Source of the DNA: PALSA-607 sp036501485
GTDB taxonomy: Bacteria > Actinomycetota > Actinomycetes > Acidothermales > Acidothermaceae
Direction of reading: 5' to 3'
Assembly: GCA_036501485.1 (NCBI GenBank)
Contig: DASYAG010000010.1
Coordinates: 26,256 to 90,255, forward strand
DNA length: 64,000 nt
Shown: positions 20,763-28,644 of the stretch, one piece after another
Position numbering within the stretch: position 1 is the first letter of the stretch
Layout of the letters: each line of letters begins with the position of its first letter
Notes under the pieces: generated by a model
What the model was told of the DNA's origin: nothing
The model's database searches: none
The model's input: only the letters and a program-made list of their open reading frames with translations
Made by a program: the position numbers and the translations under genes

Positions 20763-21611
20763 TTAAGCCCGCTTCCTGTACGCCCGCAGTGCGAGCGGGA
20801 CGAAGACCACGAGCAGCCCGGCCATCCAGGCGAACGTCCAGAGCAGGTGGTCGGTGACCGGGCCGCCGACAAGCAGCCCGCGTACGGCGCCGACGAGGTG
20901 AGTAAGCGGGTTCACCTTCACGAAGGCCTGCAGCCAGCCCGGCAACGTCGAGGCCTTGACGAATGCGCTGCTACCAAACGACAGCGGAAGCACCAGCAGG
21001 AACATGATGCCCTGCACCGAGCCTGACGTCCGGGCGATCATGCCGACGAAGACGGAAATCCAGCAGAAGCACAACGCGAAGGCGATGGACAGGGCAATGG
21101 CGGCCAACATCGCGATCACGTTGGTCTGGATCCGGAACCCGATCAGGTAGCCGAAGCCGAGCGTCATGACGCACACGATGAGGTAGCGCATGAAGTCGGC
21201 CAGCACCGCACCGACGAGCGGCGCCGATCTGGCGATGGGCAACGATCTGAACCGATCGAAGACGCCCTTCTCGATGTCGGCGTTGAGGTTTTGGCCCAAC
21301 GCGACGCCTGCGAGCGCGATCGTCTGCCCGAGCATGCCCGGCAAGAGGTACTGAAGGTAGGAATGCTGCGAGCCGCCGCTGATCGCGCCGCCGAACACGT
21401 AGGTGAAGAGCAGCAAGAAGATGACCGGCTGCAAGGTGACGTCGATCAGCGCTTCGGGGGTGCGGGCGGTCTTGATCAGGCTGCGCTTGGCAAGGGCGAG
21501 CGCGTGCCGAAGTGTGCGCCACCTCGCTGACAGCGGGACGGCGTCGGTTGAGCGTGGGCTCGACGGCAGCGCGCCGCGCGGGCTCGCGTCGAGTGCGACG
21601 GCGTTCGTCAT
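20763..21611 (-). CDS. ABC-2 type exporter permease (DrrB-like)
   Basis: 282 residues with six hydrophobic spans typical of ABC-2 permeases. After a roughly 40-residue cytoplasmic start, the sequence enters LIDVTLQPVIFLLLFTYVFG, followed by YLLPGMLGQTIALAG and NADIEKGVFDRFRSLPIARS, the cytoplasmic coupling helix of the DrrB family. Later segments include GIMFLLVLPLSFGSSAFV and VNPLTHLVGAVRGLL. DrrB partners a separate ATPase to export daunorubicin and related compounds. The ATG overlaps the end of the ATPase gene by 4 bp. The substrate is unknown. Confidence 0.92.
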   Translation of the reverse strand: MTNAVALDASPRGALPSSPRSTDAVPLSARWRTLRHALALAKRSLIKTARTPEALIDVTLQPVIFLLLFTYVFGGAISGGSQHSYLQYLLPGMLGQTIALAGVALGQNLNADIEKGVFDRFRSLPIARSAPLVGAVLADFMRYLIVCVMTLGFGYLIGFRIQTNVIAMLAAIALSIAFALCFCWISVFVGMIARTSGSVQGIMFLLVLPLSFGSSAFVKASTLPGWLQAFVKVNPLTHLVGAVRGLLVGGPVTDHLLWTFAWMAGLLVVFVPLALRAYRKRA

Positions 21612-22561
21612 GCGACTTCCTCCGTCTCGGCAGTGCGGGTGCCGGTCAACGAGAAGAAGACCTCGTCGAGGCTCGGCAGGTGCAGGGAAAGTTCGGTCAC
21701 GGCGATGCCGGCCGCAGCAAGGCGGACGACCGTCTCGGTCATCGCCGCGTCACCCTTGACCGCAGCGCTCACCACACCACGAGCGGTTGCCTCGGGGACC
21801 GAGCCGGCGACCTGAGCGACGATCGCGGTCACCTCATCGAGCCGGGCGATGTCGGACGGTCGGACTGTTAGCGTCTGTCCACCGACGACTCGTTTGAGGC
21901 CTTCGGGGGTGTCATGCGCGATCACCCGGCCGTGGTCGATGACGGTGATCTCGTCGGCGAGGGCGTCTGCTTCGTCGAGGTACTGCGTCGTGAGCAGCAC
22001 GGTTGATCCATCGGCGACGAGGCTGCGGACGACGTCCCACATGTCTTCACGTTTTGCCGGGTCGAGCCCGGTCGTGGGTTCGTCGAGGAAGATCACTGCC
22101 GGCCGCCCCACGAGCGAGGCGGCGAGGTCGAGGCGGCGGCGCATCCCACCGGAGTAGGTCTTCGCCCGGCGGTCTGCCGCAGCGGAGAGGTCGAACCACT
22201 CAAGCAGTTCGGCCGCTCGCCGCTTGGCCGCACTTGTTCGCAGGTCGAGGAGTTGGCCGATCAGGACCAGATTCTGAGTGCCGGTGAGATCTTCGTCGAC
22301 CGACGCGTACTGGCCGGTGAGACCGATCATCTGCCTGACCTTTTCGGCATCGTGCGCGACGTCGAAGCCGCCGATGCGGGCGGTGCCCGAGTCGGCTTTC
22401 AGCAGGGTGGCGAGAATCCGGACGGCGGTGGTCTTGCCGGCGCCGTTGGGTCCAAGGACGCCGAGGACGGTGCCCTCGCGCACGGCGAGGTCGACGCCGG
22501 CGAGGGCTTGGGTCGTTCCGAAGCGCTTGGTCAGCGCGGTTGCTTCAATGGCGTCGGTCAT
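21608..22561 (-). CDS. ABC exporter ATP-binding protein (DrrA-like)
   Basis: 317 residues. Walker A is GPNGAGKTTAVRIL (about 36-49), the Q-loop is GLTGQYASVDEDLTG, the signature is YSGGMRRRLDLAASLVG, and Walker B is AVIFLDEPTTGLDP. The C-terminal 80-90 residues match the DrrA-type regulatory extension (LTVRPSDIARLDEV, then LHLPSLDEVFFSLTG). In the family the ATPase pairs with an ABC-2 permease to expel antibiotics or lipids. It is first in a three-gene operon with the permease and an MFS gene. Spaced GCGCTG repeats lie 70-100 bp upstream of its ATG. Confidence 0.95.
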   Translation of the reverse strand: MTDAIEATALTKRFGTTQALAGVDLAVREGTVLGVLGPNGAGKTTAVRILATLLKADSGTARIGGFDVAHDAEKVRQMIGLTGQYASVDEDLTGTQNLVLIGQLLDLRTSAAKRRAAELLEWFDLSAAADRRAKTYSGGMRRRLDLAASLVGRPAVIFLDEPTTGLDPAKREDMWDVVRSLVADGSTVLLTTQYLDEADALADEITVIDHGRVIAHDTPEGLKRVVGGQTLTVRPSDIARLDEVTAIVAQVAGSVPEATARGVVSAAVKGDAAMTETVVRLAAAGIAVTELSLHLPSLDEVFFSLTGTRTAETEEVA

Positions 22562-22630
22562 GGGTCAAAGACTCGACCCGGCTCCTGGCAGCCAACCCGC
22601 ACGGCACTGGCACGACGGTCACCCGCCATA

Positions 22631-22660
22631 ACAGCGCGTGACAGCGCAAGTCAGCGCCCG
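22631..22660 (-). promoter_or_regulatory. Three 10-bp-spaced direct repeats before the ABC exporter operon
   Basis: On the minus strand GCGCTG occurs three times at exact 10-bp intervals between 22660 and 22631, and TATGGC follows right after the last copy. Helical-turn-spaced direct repeats next to a -10-like hexamer are the general architecture of SARP binding sites, though those are usually heptamers at 11 bp. A SARP-type regulator is encoded 3.3 kb away. Role inferred. Confidence 0.4.
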
Positions 22661-22665
22661 CCTGA

Positions 22666-23091
22666 TCAGGAGAGGCGGACCGTCGCCCTCGCCATGCCGA
22701 GCACCTTGTCGTCGCCCGATCGCGCGGTCAGATCGATGCGGACCAGGCCGTCCCCGAGTTTCTCCGCGACGACACCCGCGACGTCCAACATCGCGCCACC
22801 TTCGTCGTCCGGCACGACTACTGGCTTGGTGAAACGCACGGAGTAGTCGACAACGGCGCCCGGGTCGCCGATCCAGTCGGTCACCAGCCGGGCCGCTGTG
22901 GCCATCGTGAACATGCCGTGGGCGATGATGTCGGGCAGGCCGACGCCGACCGCGAATCGCGCGTTCCAGTGAATCGGGTTGAAGTCACCGGAGGCGCCCG
23001 CGTACCGCACGAGATCGGCGCGGGTGATCGGGAAGCTGCGGTTGGGCAGCTCCTCACCGACCTCGACAAGGTCGTACGTCACGAGGGTCAT
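22666..23091 (-). CDS. hadB: MaoC-like (R)-hydroxyacyl dehydratase, HadB type
   Basis: 141 residues with a hot-dog fold. The hydratase motif is visible as GASGDFNPIHWNARFA, with the catalytic Asp and His, followed by GLPDIIAHGMFTMATAARL. In mycobacteria HadB is the catalytic partner of HadA or HadC, dehydrating 3-hydroxyacyl-ACP in the type II fatty acid elongation system. The ATG overlaps the hadA stop by 4 bp, consistent with a heterodimer. Presence of HadAB does not prove mycolic acids, since pairs beside rpmG occur across Actinobacteria. Confidence 0.88.
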   Translation of the reverse strand: MTLVTYDLVEVGEELPNRSFPITRADLVRYAGASGDFNPIHWNARFAVGVGLPDIIAHGMFTMATAARLVTDWIGDPGAVVDYSVRFTKPVVVPDDEGGAMLDVAGVVAEKLGDGLVRIDLTARSGDDKVLGMARATVRLS

Positions 23092-23555
23092 TCGGGCACC
23101 GTGGTGACCTGATCTGGGGCCCGGGAAACGAGCGTCGAGTAGGCGCTGCAGACCGCCTCGCCATCGGTGGTCACGATGTCGCCGCGAGTGGTGATGATGT
23201 CGCTGCCCGCCATCGACCGGATCTTCTCGACGGTGACGATGACCGACAGCTCGTCGCCGGCGACGATCGGGCGGGTGTAGCTGAACCGCTGCTCACCATG
23301 GACGACTCGCGAGTAGTCGAGGCCGAGCGCGGGGTCCTTGACGACCTGGTGCGCGGCGCCCAGCGACAGCACAATCGCAAAAGTAGGCGGCGCTACGAGG
23401 TCAGGGTGGCCGAGCGCCCGAGCTGCCTCGACATCGGTGTAGGCGGGGTTCGCGTCACCGATTGCGGCAGCGAACTCACGGATCTTCTCGCGGCCGACCT
23501 GGTACGGCGCGGTCGGCGGGTAGCTGCGGCCGACGAACGACGGATCCAGCGGCAC
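23088..23555 (-). CDS. hadA: MaoC-like dehydratase partner subunit, HadA type
   Basis: 155 residues from GTG 23555. An N-terminal hot-dog subunit (GREKIREFAAAIGDANPAY, then GHPDLVAPPTFAIVLSL, VVHGEQRFSYTRPIVAGDEL). The catalytic Asp/His pair of HadB is not conserved: NPAYTD stands where HadB has NPIHWN. This fits the substrate-stabilising, non-catalytic role known for HadA. It is translationally coupled to hadB and lies 40 bp downstream of rpmG. Confidence 0.87.
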   Translation of the reverse strand: MPLDPSFVGRSYPPTAPYQVGREKIREFAAAIGDANPAYTDVEAARALGHPDLVAPPTFAIVLSLGAAHQVVKDPALGLDYSRVVHGEQRFSYTRPIVAGDELSVIVTVEKIRSMAGSDIITTRGDIVTTDGEAVCSAYSTLVSRAPDQVTTVPE

Positions 23556-23595
23556 TGGCTACTCTCGCCCTATACCTAGCGGATCTCGCCTCTAC

Positions 23596-23763
23596 CTAGC
23601 GCGTCTCGCGATGCACCGTGTGCAGGTTGCAGTGCGGGCAGTGCTTCTTCATCTCGAGCCGGTCGGGGTCGTTACGCCGGTTCTTCTTGGTGATGTAGTT
23701 GCGGTTCTTGCACTCCTGGCAGGCCAGAGTGATCTTAGGGCGGACGTCGCTCTTGGTGGCCAC
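23596..23763 (-). CDS. rpmG: 50S ribosomal protein L33, zinc-ribbon form
   Basis: 55 residues from GTG 23763 with AGAAAGG upstream. Sequence MATKSDVRPKITLACQECK through HCPHCNLHTVHRETR. Both CxxC pairs are present (CQEC and CPHC), so this is the zinc-binding form, not the zinc-independent paralogue expressed under zinc starvation. The tRNA genes upstream and hadAB downstream are the usual actinobacterial context. Confidence 0.96.
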   Translation of the reverse strand: MATKSDVRPKITLACQECKNRNYITKKNRRNDPDRLEMKKHCPHCNLHTVHRETR

Positions 23764-23846
23764 GGGTAGTGCCTTTCTGGGGATGTGCGTTCGTCAATCG
23801 ATCGACTGTTCAGTTTAACCGACCGAGCGTCTCGCCGGGAAATGCG

Positions 23847-23920
23847 TAGCGGAGACGGGATTTGAACCCGTGACACAGCGATTATGAGCCGCTTGCTCTG
23901 CCAGGCTGAGCTACTCCGCC
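23847..23920 (-). tRNA. tRNA-Met (CAU), elongator type
   Basis: Cloverleaf on the minus strand: acceptor GGCGGAG/CTCCGCT, anticodon stem AGCGG/TCGCT around CTCATAA giving CAU, T loop GTTCAAATC. The anticodon stem lacks the three G-C pairs of initiator tRNA. An Ile tRNA with modified CAU is not excluded, but context (Met-Thr-Tyr cluster beside rpmG) favours elongator Met. Confidence 0.93.
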
Positions 23921-23959
23921 ATCACCAGGCCGCACCGATAGAGCCTGCCAACCCGGTGG

Positions 23960-24032
23960 AGCCCCCTTACGGAATCGAACCGTAGACCTTCTCCTTACCA
24001 TGGAGACGCTCTGCCGACTGAGCTAAGGGGGC
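23960..24032 (-). tRNA. tRNA-Thr (GGU)
   Basis: Cloverleaf on the minus strand: acceptor GCCCCCT/AGGGGGC, anticodon stem TCTCC/GGAGA around ATGGTAA giving GGU, T loop GTTCGATTC. It is 39 bp from tRNA-Met on the same strand and likely cotranscribed with it. Confidence 0.96.
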
Positions 24033-24205
24033 AGCTGGGAAACCAGCCTAAGAAAAAGCTGTGTAGCGGTGGTGCGGGTGACGCGAGGGGAAACTCTACA
24101 GGACCGACTTCGCATCCCTGGTGGTCGTCCGAACCGGACAATTCGGCGCGGACGACGACCACGCGGGCTGCGAAGGGGCGCAACTATTGCGAGATGTAGT
24201 GCGTG

Positions 24206-24287
24206 TGGCAGGTGATGGGTTCGAACCATCGTAGGCTGAGCCGGCGGTTTTACAGACCGCTCCCTTTGGCCACTCGGGCAACCTGCC
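24206..24287 (-). tRNA. tRNA-Tyr (GUA)
   Basis: 82 nt with a long variable arm, as expected for bacterial tRNA-Tyr. Acceptor GGCAGGT/ACCTGCC, anticodon stem GCGGT/ACCGC around CTGTAAA giving GUA, T loop GTTCGAACC. The 173 bp between it and tRNA-Thr show no further RNA gene or ORF that I can support. Confidence 0.96.
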
Positions 24288-24350
24288 GTGACGTTGTTTG
24301 CTATACCGTCCGGCAGGACGGCGGATCACAGGATAGCCCAGGAGGTACTG

Positions 24351-24842
24351 ATGGCCGACTCGTCCTTCGACATCGTGAGCAAGGTCGACAGGCAAGAGGT
24401 CGACAACGCCCTCAACCAGTCCGTCAAGGAGATTGGGCAACGTTACGACTTCAAAGACGTCGGCGCCTCGATCGCGTGGTCTGGTGAGAACGGCATCGAG
24501 ATCAAGGCGAACAGCGAGGAGCGCGCGAAGGCGGTCCTCGACGTCTTCCAGGAGAAGCTGATCAAACGCGGCATCTCGCTGAAGTCGCTCGACGCCGGCG
24601 AACCCAAGGCGTCGGGCAAGGAATTCCGGCTCGCCGGGACCATCAAAGAGGGCATCGCCCAAGACGATGCGAAGAAGATCTCGAAGATCATTCGCGAAGA
24701 GGGGCCTAAGGGTGTGCAAGCCCAGATTCAGGGCGACCAGCTGCGGGTGACCAGCAAGAAGCGCGACGACCTCCAGGAAGTCATCGCGCTGCTCAAGGGC
24801 AAAGAGCTCGACGTCGCGCTGCAATTCACGAACTACCGCTGA
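24351..24842 (+). CDS. yajQ: YajQ-family nucleotide-binding protein
   Basis: 163 residues from ATG 24351 with a strong AGGAGG upstream; the open frame extends 21 codons further but overlaps the promoter side of tRNA-Tyr. Family signatures: DSSFDIVSKVDRQEVDNALN, RYDFKDVGASI, the second ferredoxin-like half GIAQDDAKKISKIIREEG, and the C-terminal DVALQFTNYR. YajQ proteins bind c-di-GMP in Xanthomonas and nucleic acid in other reports; the role in Actinobacteria is not settled. It is divergent from tRNA-Tyr and followed after 3 bp by a methyltransferase gene. Confidence 0.95.
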   Translation: MADSSFDIVSKVDRQEVDNALNQSVKEIGQRYDFKDVGASIAWSGENGIEIKANSEERAKAVLDVFQEKLIKRGISLKSLDAGEPKASGKEFRLAGTIKEGIAQDDAKKISKIIREEGPKGVQAQIQGDQLRVTSKKRDDLQEVIALLKGKELDVALQFTNYR

Positions 24843-24845
24843 CCG

Positions 24846-25697
24846 ATGCGGGTTTCCTCAGTACTGCGGAGCAGCACGTCGGTATTTCGCAACAGCACCG
24901 ACCCGCTGCGCAGCGTCGCCAAGCTCGGCCTCGAAGAAGTGCTCTGGGCGCGGGCCGCGCTCACGGTTCGGCGCAACTCCCGGGTGCTGTCGACACCCGC
25001 CGTGCCCTCAGCACTGCTGAAGGTCGCACCGACCGCGGTCATGCAGGACGACGCCGACTGGCGAGAAGCCGTCGACGAAGCGCGCAAGCGCGGGCTGCCG
25101 CTACACCGCGACTTGCCGAAGAACTGGGACACCGTCGGCGCCGCCTCGACGGTGCTCGCGAGGGTGGGGTCAACCGGTCGGGTGCTCGACGCCGGAGCAG
25201 CCCGCTACTCGACCCTGCTGATCTGGCTCTATCTCTACGGCCTGCGCGATCTCGTCGGCATCAACCTAGAGTTTCGGCGCTCGGTTCATCACGGCCACGG
25301 CGGGTGCGTGGCGTTCGAACCCGGCGACGCGACCGCGACCAGATTCGAAGCTGGGACCTTTGACGCCGTGACGTGCCTGTCGGTCATCGAGCATGGCGTG
25401 CCGATCCCTGAATTCCTCGCAGAGGCGGCCCGGCTGTTGCGGCCGGGTGGCGTGCTGGTGATCTCGACCGACTACGACGCGCAGCCGCCCGACACGACCG
25501 GCCACACCGCGTATGGCGCTGCGGTGCACATCTTTTCCCCGACCGAGATCGAGGAGCTGATCAAACACGCGGACAAAGCAGGCTTCGATCTCGACGGTCC
25601 GTTCTCTCCTGACCACCCGCAGCGGCCAGTCCACTGGAAGCGCATTGGCCTGCGCTTCACGTTCGTCCGCCTGACCTTCACCCGACGCGCAGCATGA
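24846..25697 (+). CDS. Class I SAM-dependent methyltransferase
   Basis: 283 residues, cytosolic. A divergent N-terminal third is followed by a Rossmann-like methyltransferase core: motif I is GRVLDAGAARYSTLL (near 115), the acidic post-I region is GINLEF, the GDATATRFEAGTFDAVTCLSV segment is motifs II/III, and AARLLRPGGVLVISTDY is the usual post-III strand. Motif I has GAARY where E/D-x-G-x-G is standard, so SAM binding is somewhat altered. Its substrate is unknown. It starts 3 bp after yajQ, so the two are likely cotranscribed. Confidence 0.75.
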   Translation: MRVSSVLRSSTSVFRNSTDPLRSVAKLGLEEVLWARAALTVRRNSRVLSTPAVPSALLKVAPTAVMQDDADWREAVDEARKRGLPLHRDLPKNWDTVGAASTVLARVGSTGRVLDAGAARYSTLLIWLYLYGLRDLVGINLEFRRSVHHGHGGCVAFEPGDATATRFEAGTFDAVTCLSVIEHGVPIPEFLAEAARLLRPGGVLVISTDYDAQPPDTTGHTAYGAAVHIFSPTEIEELIKHADKAGFDLDGPFSPDHPQRPVHWKRIGLRFTFVRLTFTRRAA

Positions 25698-25710
25698 CCA
25701 CCGAACCGCC

Positions 25711-26604
25711 GTGATTGCCGGGCTGCTCCTGGCCCTTGGCGCCGCCTTGACGACGGGCATCGCGTCGGTGCTCCAGGGGTTGGCGGCGCGGCGTGCTGCC
25801 GCCGCGAAGTCGGACGACTCACCCACCGAGTCGGTCGGTCGGCTCGTTTTGTCGCCGCTGTACCTATCGGGGGTGGCCCTTGATGCGCTGGGCTTCGGAT
25901 GCACCGTCGTGGCCCTGCACTGGCTGCCCTTGTTCCTCGTGCAATGCGCGGCGGCATCGAGCGTCGGCGTCACAGCTTTGGTTGGACGTCGAGTGCTTGG
26001 CACCGTTCTCGGCCGACCCAGTGTGGTGGCGCTGTCAACGCTGGGTTTTGGACTCGTGCTTCTCGCGTCCGGAGCGAGAGCAGAGGAAGCGACCGCACTT
26101 GCGCGGTCAGCACAATGGTGGCTGGTCATCGCGACGGCGCCAGTGGTCGTGGCCGGTGGGGTCGCGTTGCAGCGAGCGGTCCGAGGGTCTGGAAGCGCTC
26201 ACGCCGGCGGCATGCTGGCCGCGATTGCCGGTGTGAGCTTCGCGGGTACGGGTGTGGCGTCGCGGGTGCTCTCGGACGCGCACTCGGTGCGAGCCGTTCT
26301 GATTGCACCAGCTACCTACGCGTTGGCGATCTTCGGGGTAGCGGGTATGGCGTTCTTCGCGGCGGCCCTGCAGCGCACCCCCGTGACCATCGCGACGGCG
26401 GCCCTGTTCGGCGTCGAGACACTCGCCGCTTCGGCAGTCGGTTTGCTCGCCCTCGGTGACTCGACGAGGGATGGCTTCGTCGTCCCCTCGGCTCTTGGGT
26501 TTGTCGTCACGCTGGCCAGCGCGCTGTTCTTGGCCCTAAACGATGACGAGGATCCGGCGGCGGTCGGTCAGATCGCTCCGCGCGCCGCGGTACCTGACCA
26601 TTAG
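25711..26604 (+). CDS. Multi-pass membrane protein, DMT/EamA-like
   Basis: 297 residues from GTG 25711 with about nine or ten hydrophobic spans and no soluble domain. The architecture resembles DMT-superfamily permeases (span 1 AGLLLALGAALTTGIASVLQ, then ALHWLPLFLVQCAAASSVGV), and the C-terminal half repeats the pattern. Actinobacterial relatives are annotated only as integral membrane proteins. Substrate and direction are unknown. It follows the methyltransferase after 13 bp. Confidence 0.6.
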   Translation: MIAGLLLALGAALTTGIASVLQGLAARRAAAAKSDDSPTESVGRLVLSPLYLSGVALDALGFGCTVVALHWLPLFLVQCAAASSVGVTALVGRRVLGTVLGRPSVVALSTLGFGLVLLASGARAEEATALARSAQWWLVIATAPVVVAGGVALQRAVRGSGSAHAGGMLAAIAGVSFAGTGVASRVLSDAHSVRAVLIAPATYALAIFGVAGMAFFAAALQRTPVTIATAALFGVETLAASAVGLLALGDSTRDGFVVPSALGFVVTLASALFLALNDDEDPAAVGQIAPRAAVPDH

Positions 26605-26712
26605 GGCAGCCGCGCAGCGACGTACCATGTAACCCGCGCGTCGAAAGCGTTCCCACTGTGTTTCTGCAGTGTTCCGCAGTGAATCGACGCTCTCGAGGAG
26701 GTTCGACACCCG

Positions 26713-28644
26713 GTGTCACCCGCACGATCAGCGTCCGCTTCGGCATCTGCGCCAGCCTCTCGCAAGCAGGTTCAGCAAGTCGACCGGGTGATCATTCGCC
26801 TCGCCGGTGACTCAGGCGACGGCATGCAGCTCACCGGTGACCGGTTCACTTCGGAGACCGCCGCGTTCGGCAACGACTTGTCGACGCTGCCGAACTTCCC
26901 TGCCGAGATCCGGGCGCCGGCCGGCACCTTGCCTGGTGTGTCGTCATTCCAGCTGCACTTTGCCGATCACGACATCATGACGCCGGGCGATGCACCCAAT
27001 GTCTTGGTCGCGATGAACCCGGCCGCGTTGAAGGCCAACATCGCCGACCTGCCGCCCGGCGCCGACATCATCGCGAATGCTGATGAGTTCACGCTTCGGG
27101 CCTGCCAGCGCGTTGGGTATGCGGGCAATCCACTCGACGACGGCACGCTCGGGGAGTACCGGGTTTCTGCGGTGCCACTGACGTCGATGACTGTCGAGGC
27201 ACTAAAGGAAATCGACATCTCGAAGAAGGAAGCCGAACGCGCGAAGAACATGTTCGCGCTCGGTCTGCTGTCGTGGATGTACAACCGGCCGACCGAATCG
27301 ACGCTGGAGTTTTTGGAGCGCAAGTTCGCGAAGACCCCGTCAGTTGCGAAGGCGAACGTCACGGCGTTTCGGGCTGGCTACAACTTCGGTGAGACGACGG
27401 AGACGTTCTCGGTCTCCTATGAGATCAAACCGGCACCGATGAAGGCAGGCACCTACCGCAACATCTCCGGCAATCTCGCGTTGTCGTATGGGCTGGTCGC
27501 GGCGTCGAAGGCGACCGGGTTGTCGCTGTTCCTTGGCTCCTACCCCATCACCCCGGCGTCCGACATTTTGCATGAACTGAGCAAGCACAAGGCGTTCGGC
27601 GTGCGAACGTTCCAAGCTGAAGATGAGATCGCGGGTGTGACTGCTGCACTTGGTGCGGCGTTCGGCGGCAGCCTGGGTGTGACCACGACGTCTGGTCCTG
27701 GCGTTGCTTTGAAGAGCGAGGCGATCGGGCTTGGCGTGATGCTGGAGTTGCCGCTCATCGTCGTCGACGTGCAGCGCGGCGGTCCGTCGACTGGGCTGCC
27801 GACGAAGACCGAACAGGCCGATCTGCTGCAGGCGATGTTCGGTCGCAACGGCGAAGCCCCGGTGCCGATCGTCGCGCCGAGCACGCCGTCGGATTGCTAC
27901 GCGACTGCACTTGAAGCTGCGCGTATCGCCACCAAGTACCGGACGCCGGTGTTCTTGCTGTCCGATGGTTATTTGGCGAACGGTTCCGAGCCGTGGCTCT
28001 TGCCGGACGTGGAGTTGTTGCCCGATCTGCGCGTGACTTTCGCGACCGAGCCCAACCACATCGACGCGAAAGGTGAGCCGGAGTTCTGGCCGTACCTTCG
28101 CGACGAGGAGACACTCGCGCGGGCCTGGGCAATTCCTGGCACGCCAGGGTTGGAGCACCGCGTGGGTGGACTGGAAAAGGCCGACGGCTCAGGTGATATC
28201 TCCTACGATCCGGCGAACCACGATCTGATGGTGCGGTTGCGCCAGGCCAAGGTCGATGGGATCGCGCGCGACATCGCGCCGCTGACCGTCGATGATCCCT
28301 CTGGTGAGGCCGACGTGTTGGTCTTGGGCTGGGGCTCGACGTACGGACCGATCGGAGCGGCCTGCAGGCAGGTGCGCGCGCGTGGCCTGAAGATCGCCCA
28401 AGCCCATCTGCGTCATTTGAATCCGTTCCCGGCCAACACTGGTGAGGTGCTTGCGGCCTATGACCGGGTGCTGATCCCGGAGATGAACTTGGGTCAGCTG
28501 GCGCTGCTGATCCGGGCCAAGTTCCTGATCGACGCGGTCTCCTATGACAAGGTCAATGGCATGCCGTTTAAGGCCGTTGAGCTCGCCGACGTCATCGCCG
28601 CGACTATTGGCGATGCTGCGACCACGAGTGTGGTGGGCAAATGA
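26713..28644 (+). CDS. korA: 2-oxoglutarate:ferredoxin oxidoreductase, fused gamma-alpha subunit
   Basis: 643 residues from GTG 26713; GAGGAGG lies 11 bases upstream. The N-terminal gamma domain (about 28-215; RLAGDSGDGMQLTGDRF) is fused to the alpha pyrimidine-binding domain (LFLGSYPITPASDILHELSK, TTTSGPGVALKSEAIGLG, VDVQRGGPSTGLPTKTEQ). With KorB and TPP it decarboxylates a 2-oxoacid to the acyl-CoA and reduces ferredoxin. The alpha-gamma fusion and two-subunit form match the oxygen-tolerant KorAB of mycobacteria and Streptomyces. Whether 2-oxoglutarate or another 2-oxoacid is preferred cannot be read here. It overlaps korB by 4 bp. Confidence 0.93.
   Translation: MSPARSASASASAPASRKQVQQVDRVIIRLAGDSGDGMQLTGDRFTSETAAFGNDLSTLPNFPAEIRAPAGTLPGVSSFQLHFADHDIMTPGDAPNVLVAMNPAALKANIADLPPGADIIANADEFTLRACQRVGYAGNPLDDGTLGEYRVSAVPLTSMTVEALKEIDISKKEAERAKNMFALGLLSWMYNRPTESTLEFLERKFAKTPSVAKANVTAFRAGYNFGETTETFSVSYEIKPAPMKAGTYRNISGNLALSYGLVAASKATGLSLFLGSYPITPASDILHELSKHKAFGVRTFQAEDEIAGVTAALGAAFGGSLGVTTTSGPGVALKSEAIGLGVMLELPLIVVDVQRGGPSTGLPTKTEQADLLQAMFGRNGEAPVPIVAPSTPSDCYATALEAARIATKYRTPVFLLSDGYLANGSEPWLLPDVELLPDLRVTFATEPNHIDAKGEPEFWPYLRDEETLARAWAIPGTPGLEHRVGGLEKADGSGDISYDPANHDLMVRLRQAKVDGIARDIAPLTVDDPSGEADVLVLGWGSTYGPIGAACRQVRARGLKIAQAHLRHLNPFPANTGEVLAAYDRVLIPEMNLGQLALLIRAKFLIDAVSYDKVNGMPFKAVELADVIAATIGDAATTSVVGK

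Noticed and set aside
24040..24205. A further tRNA between tRNA-Thr and tRNA-Tyr
   Set aside because: No cloverleaf with a T-loop consensus could be folded on either strand.
25266..26129. 287-codon minus-strand frame across the methyltransferase and membrane genes
   Set aside because: Overlaps two plus-strand genes with recognisable features; composition typical of a shadow frame.
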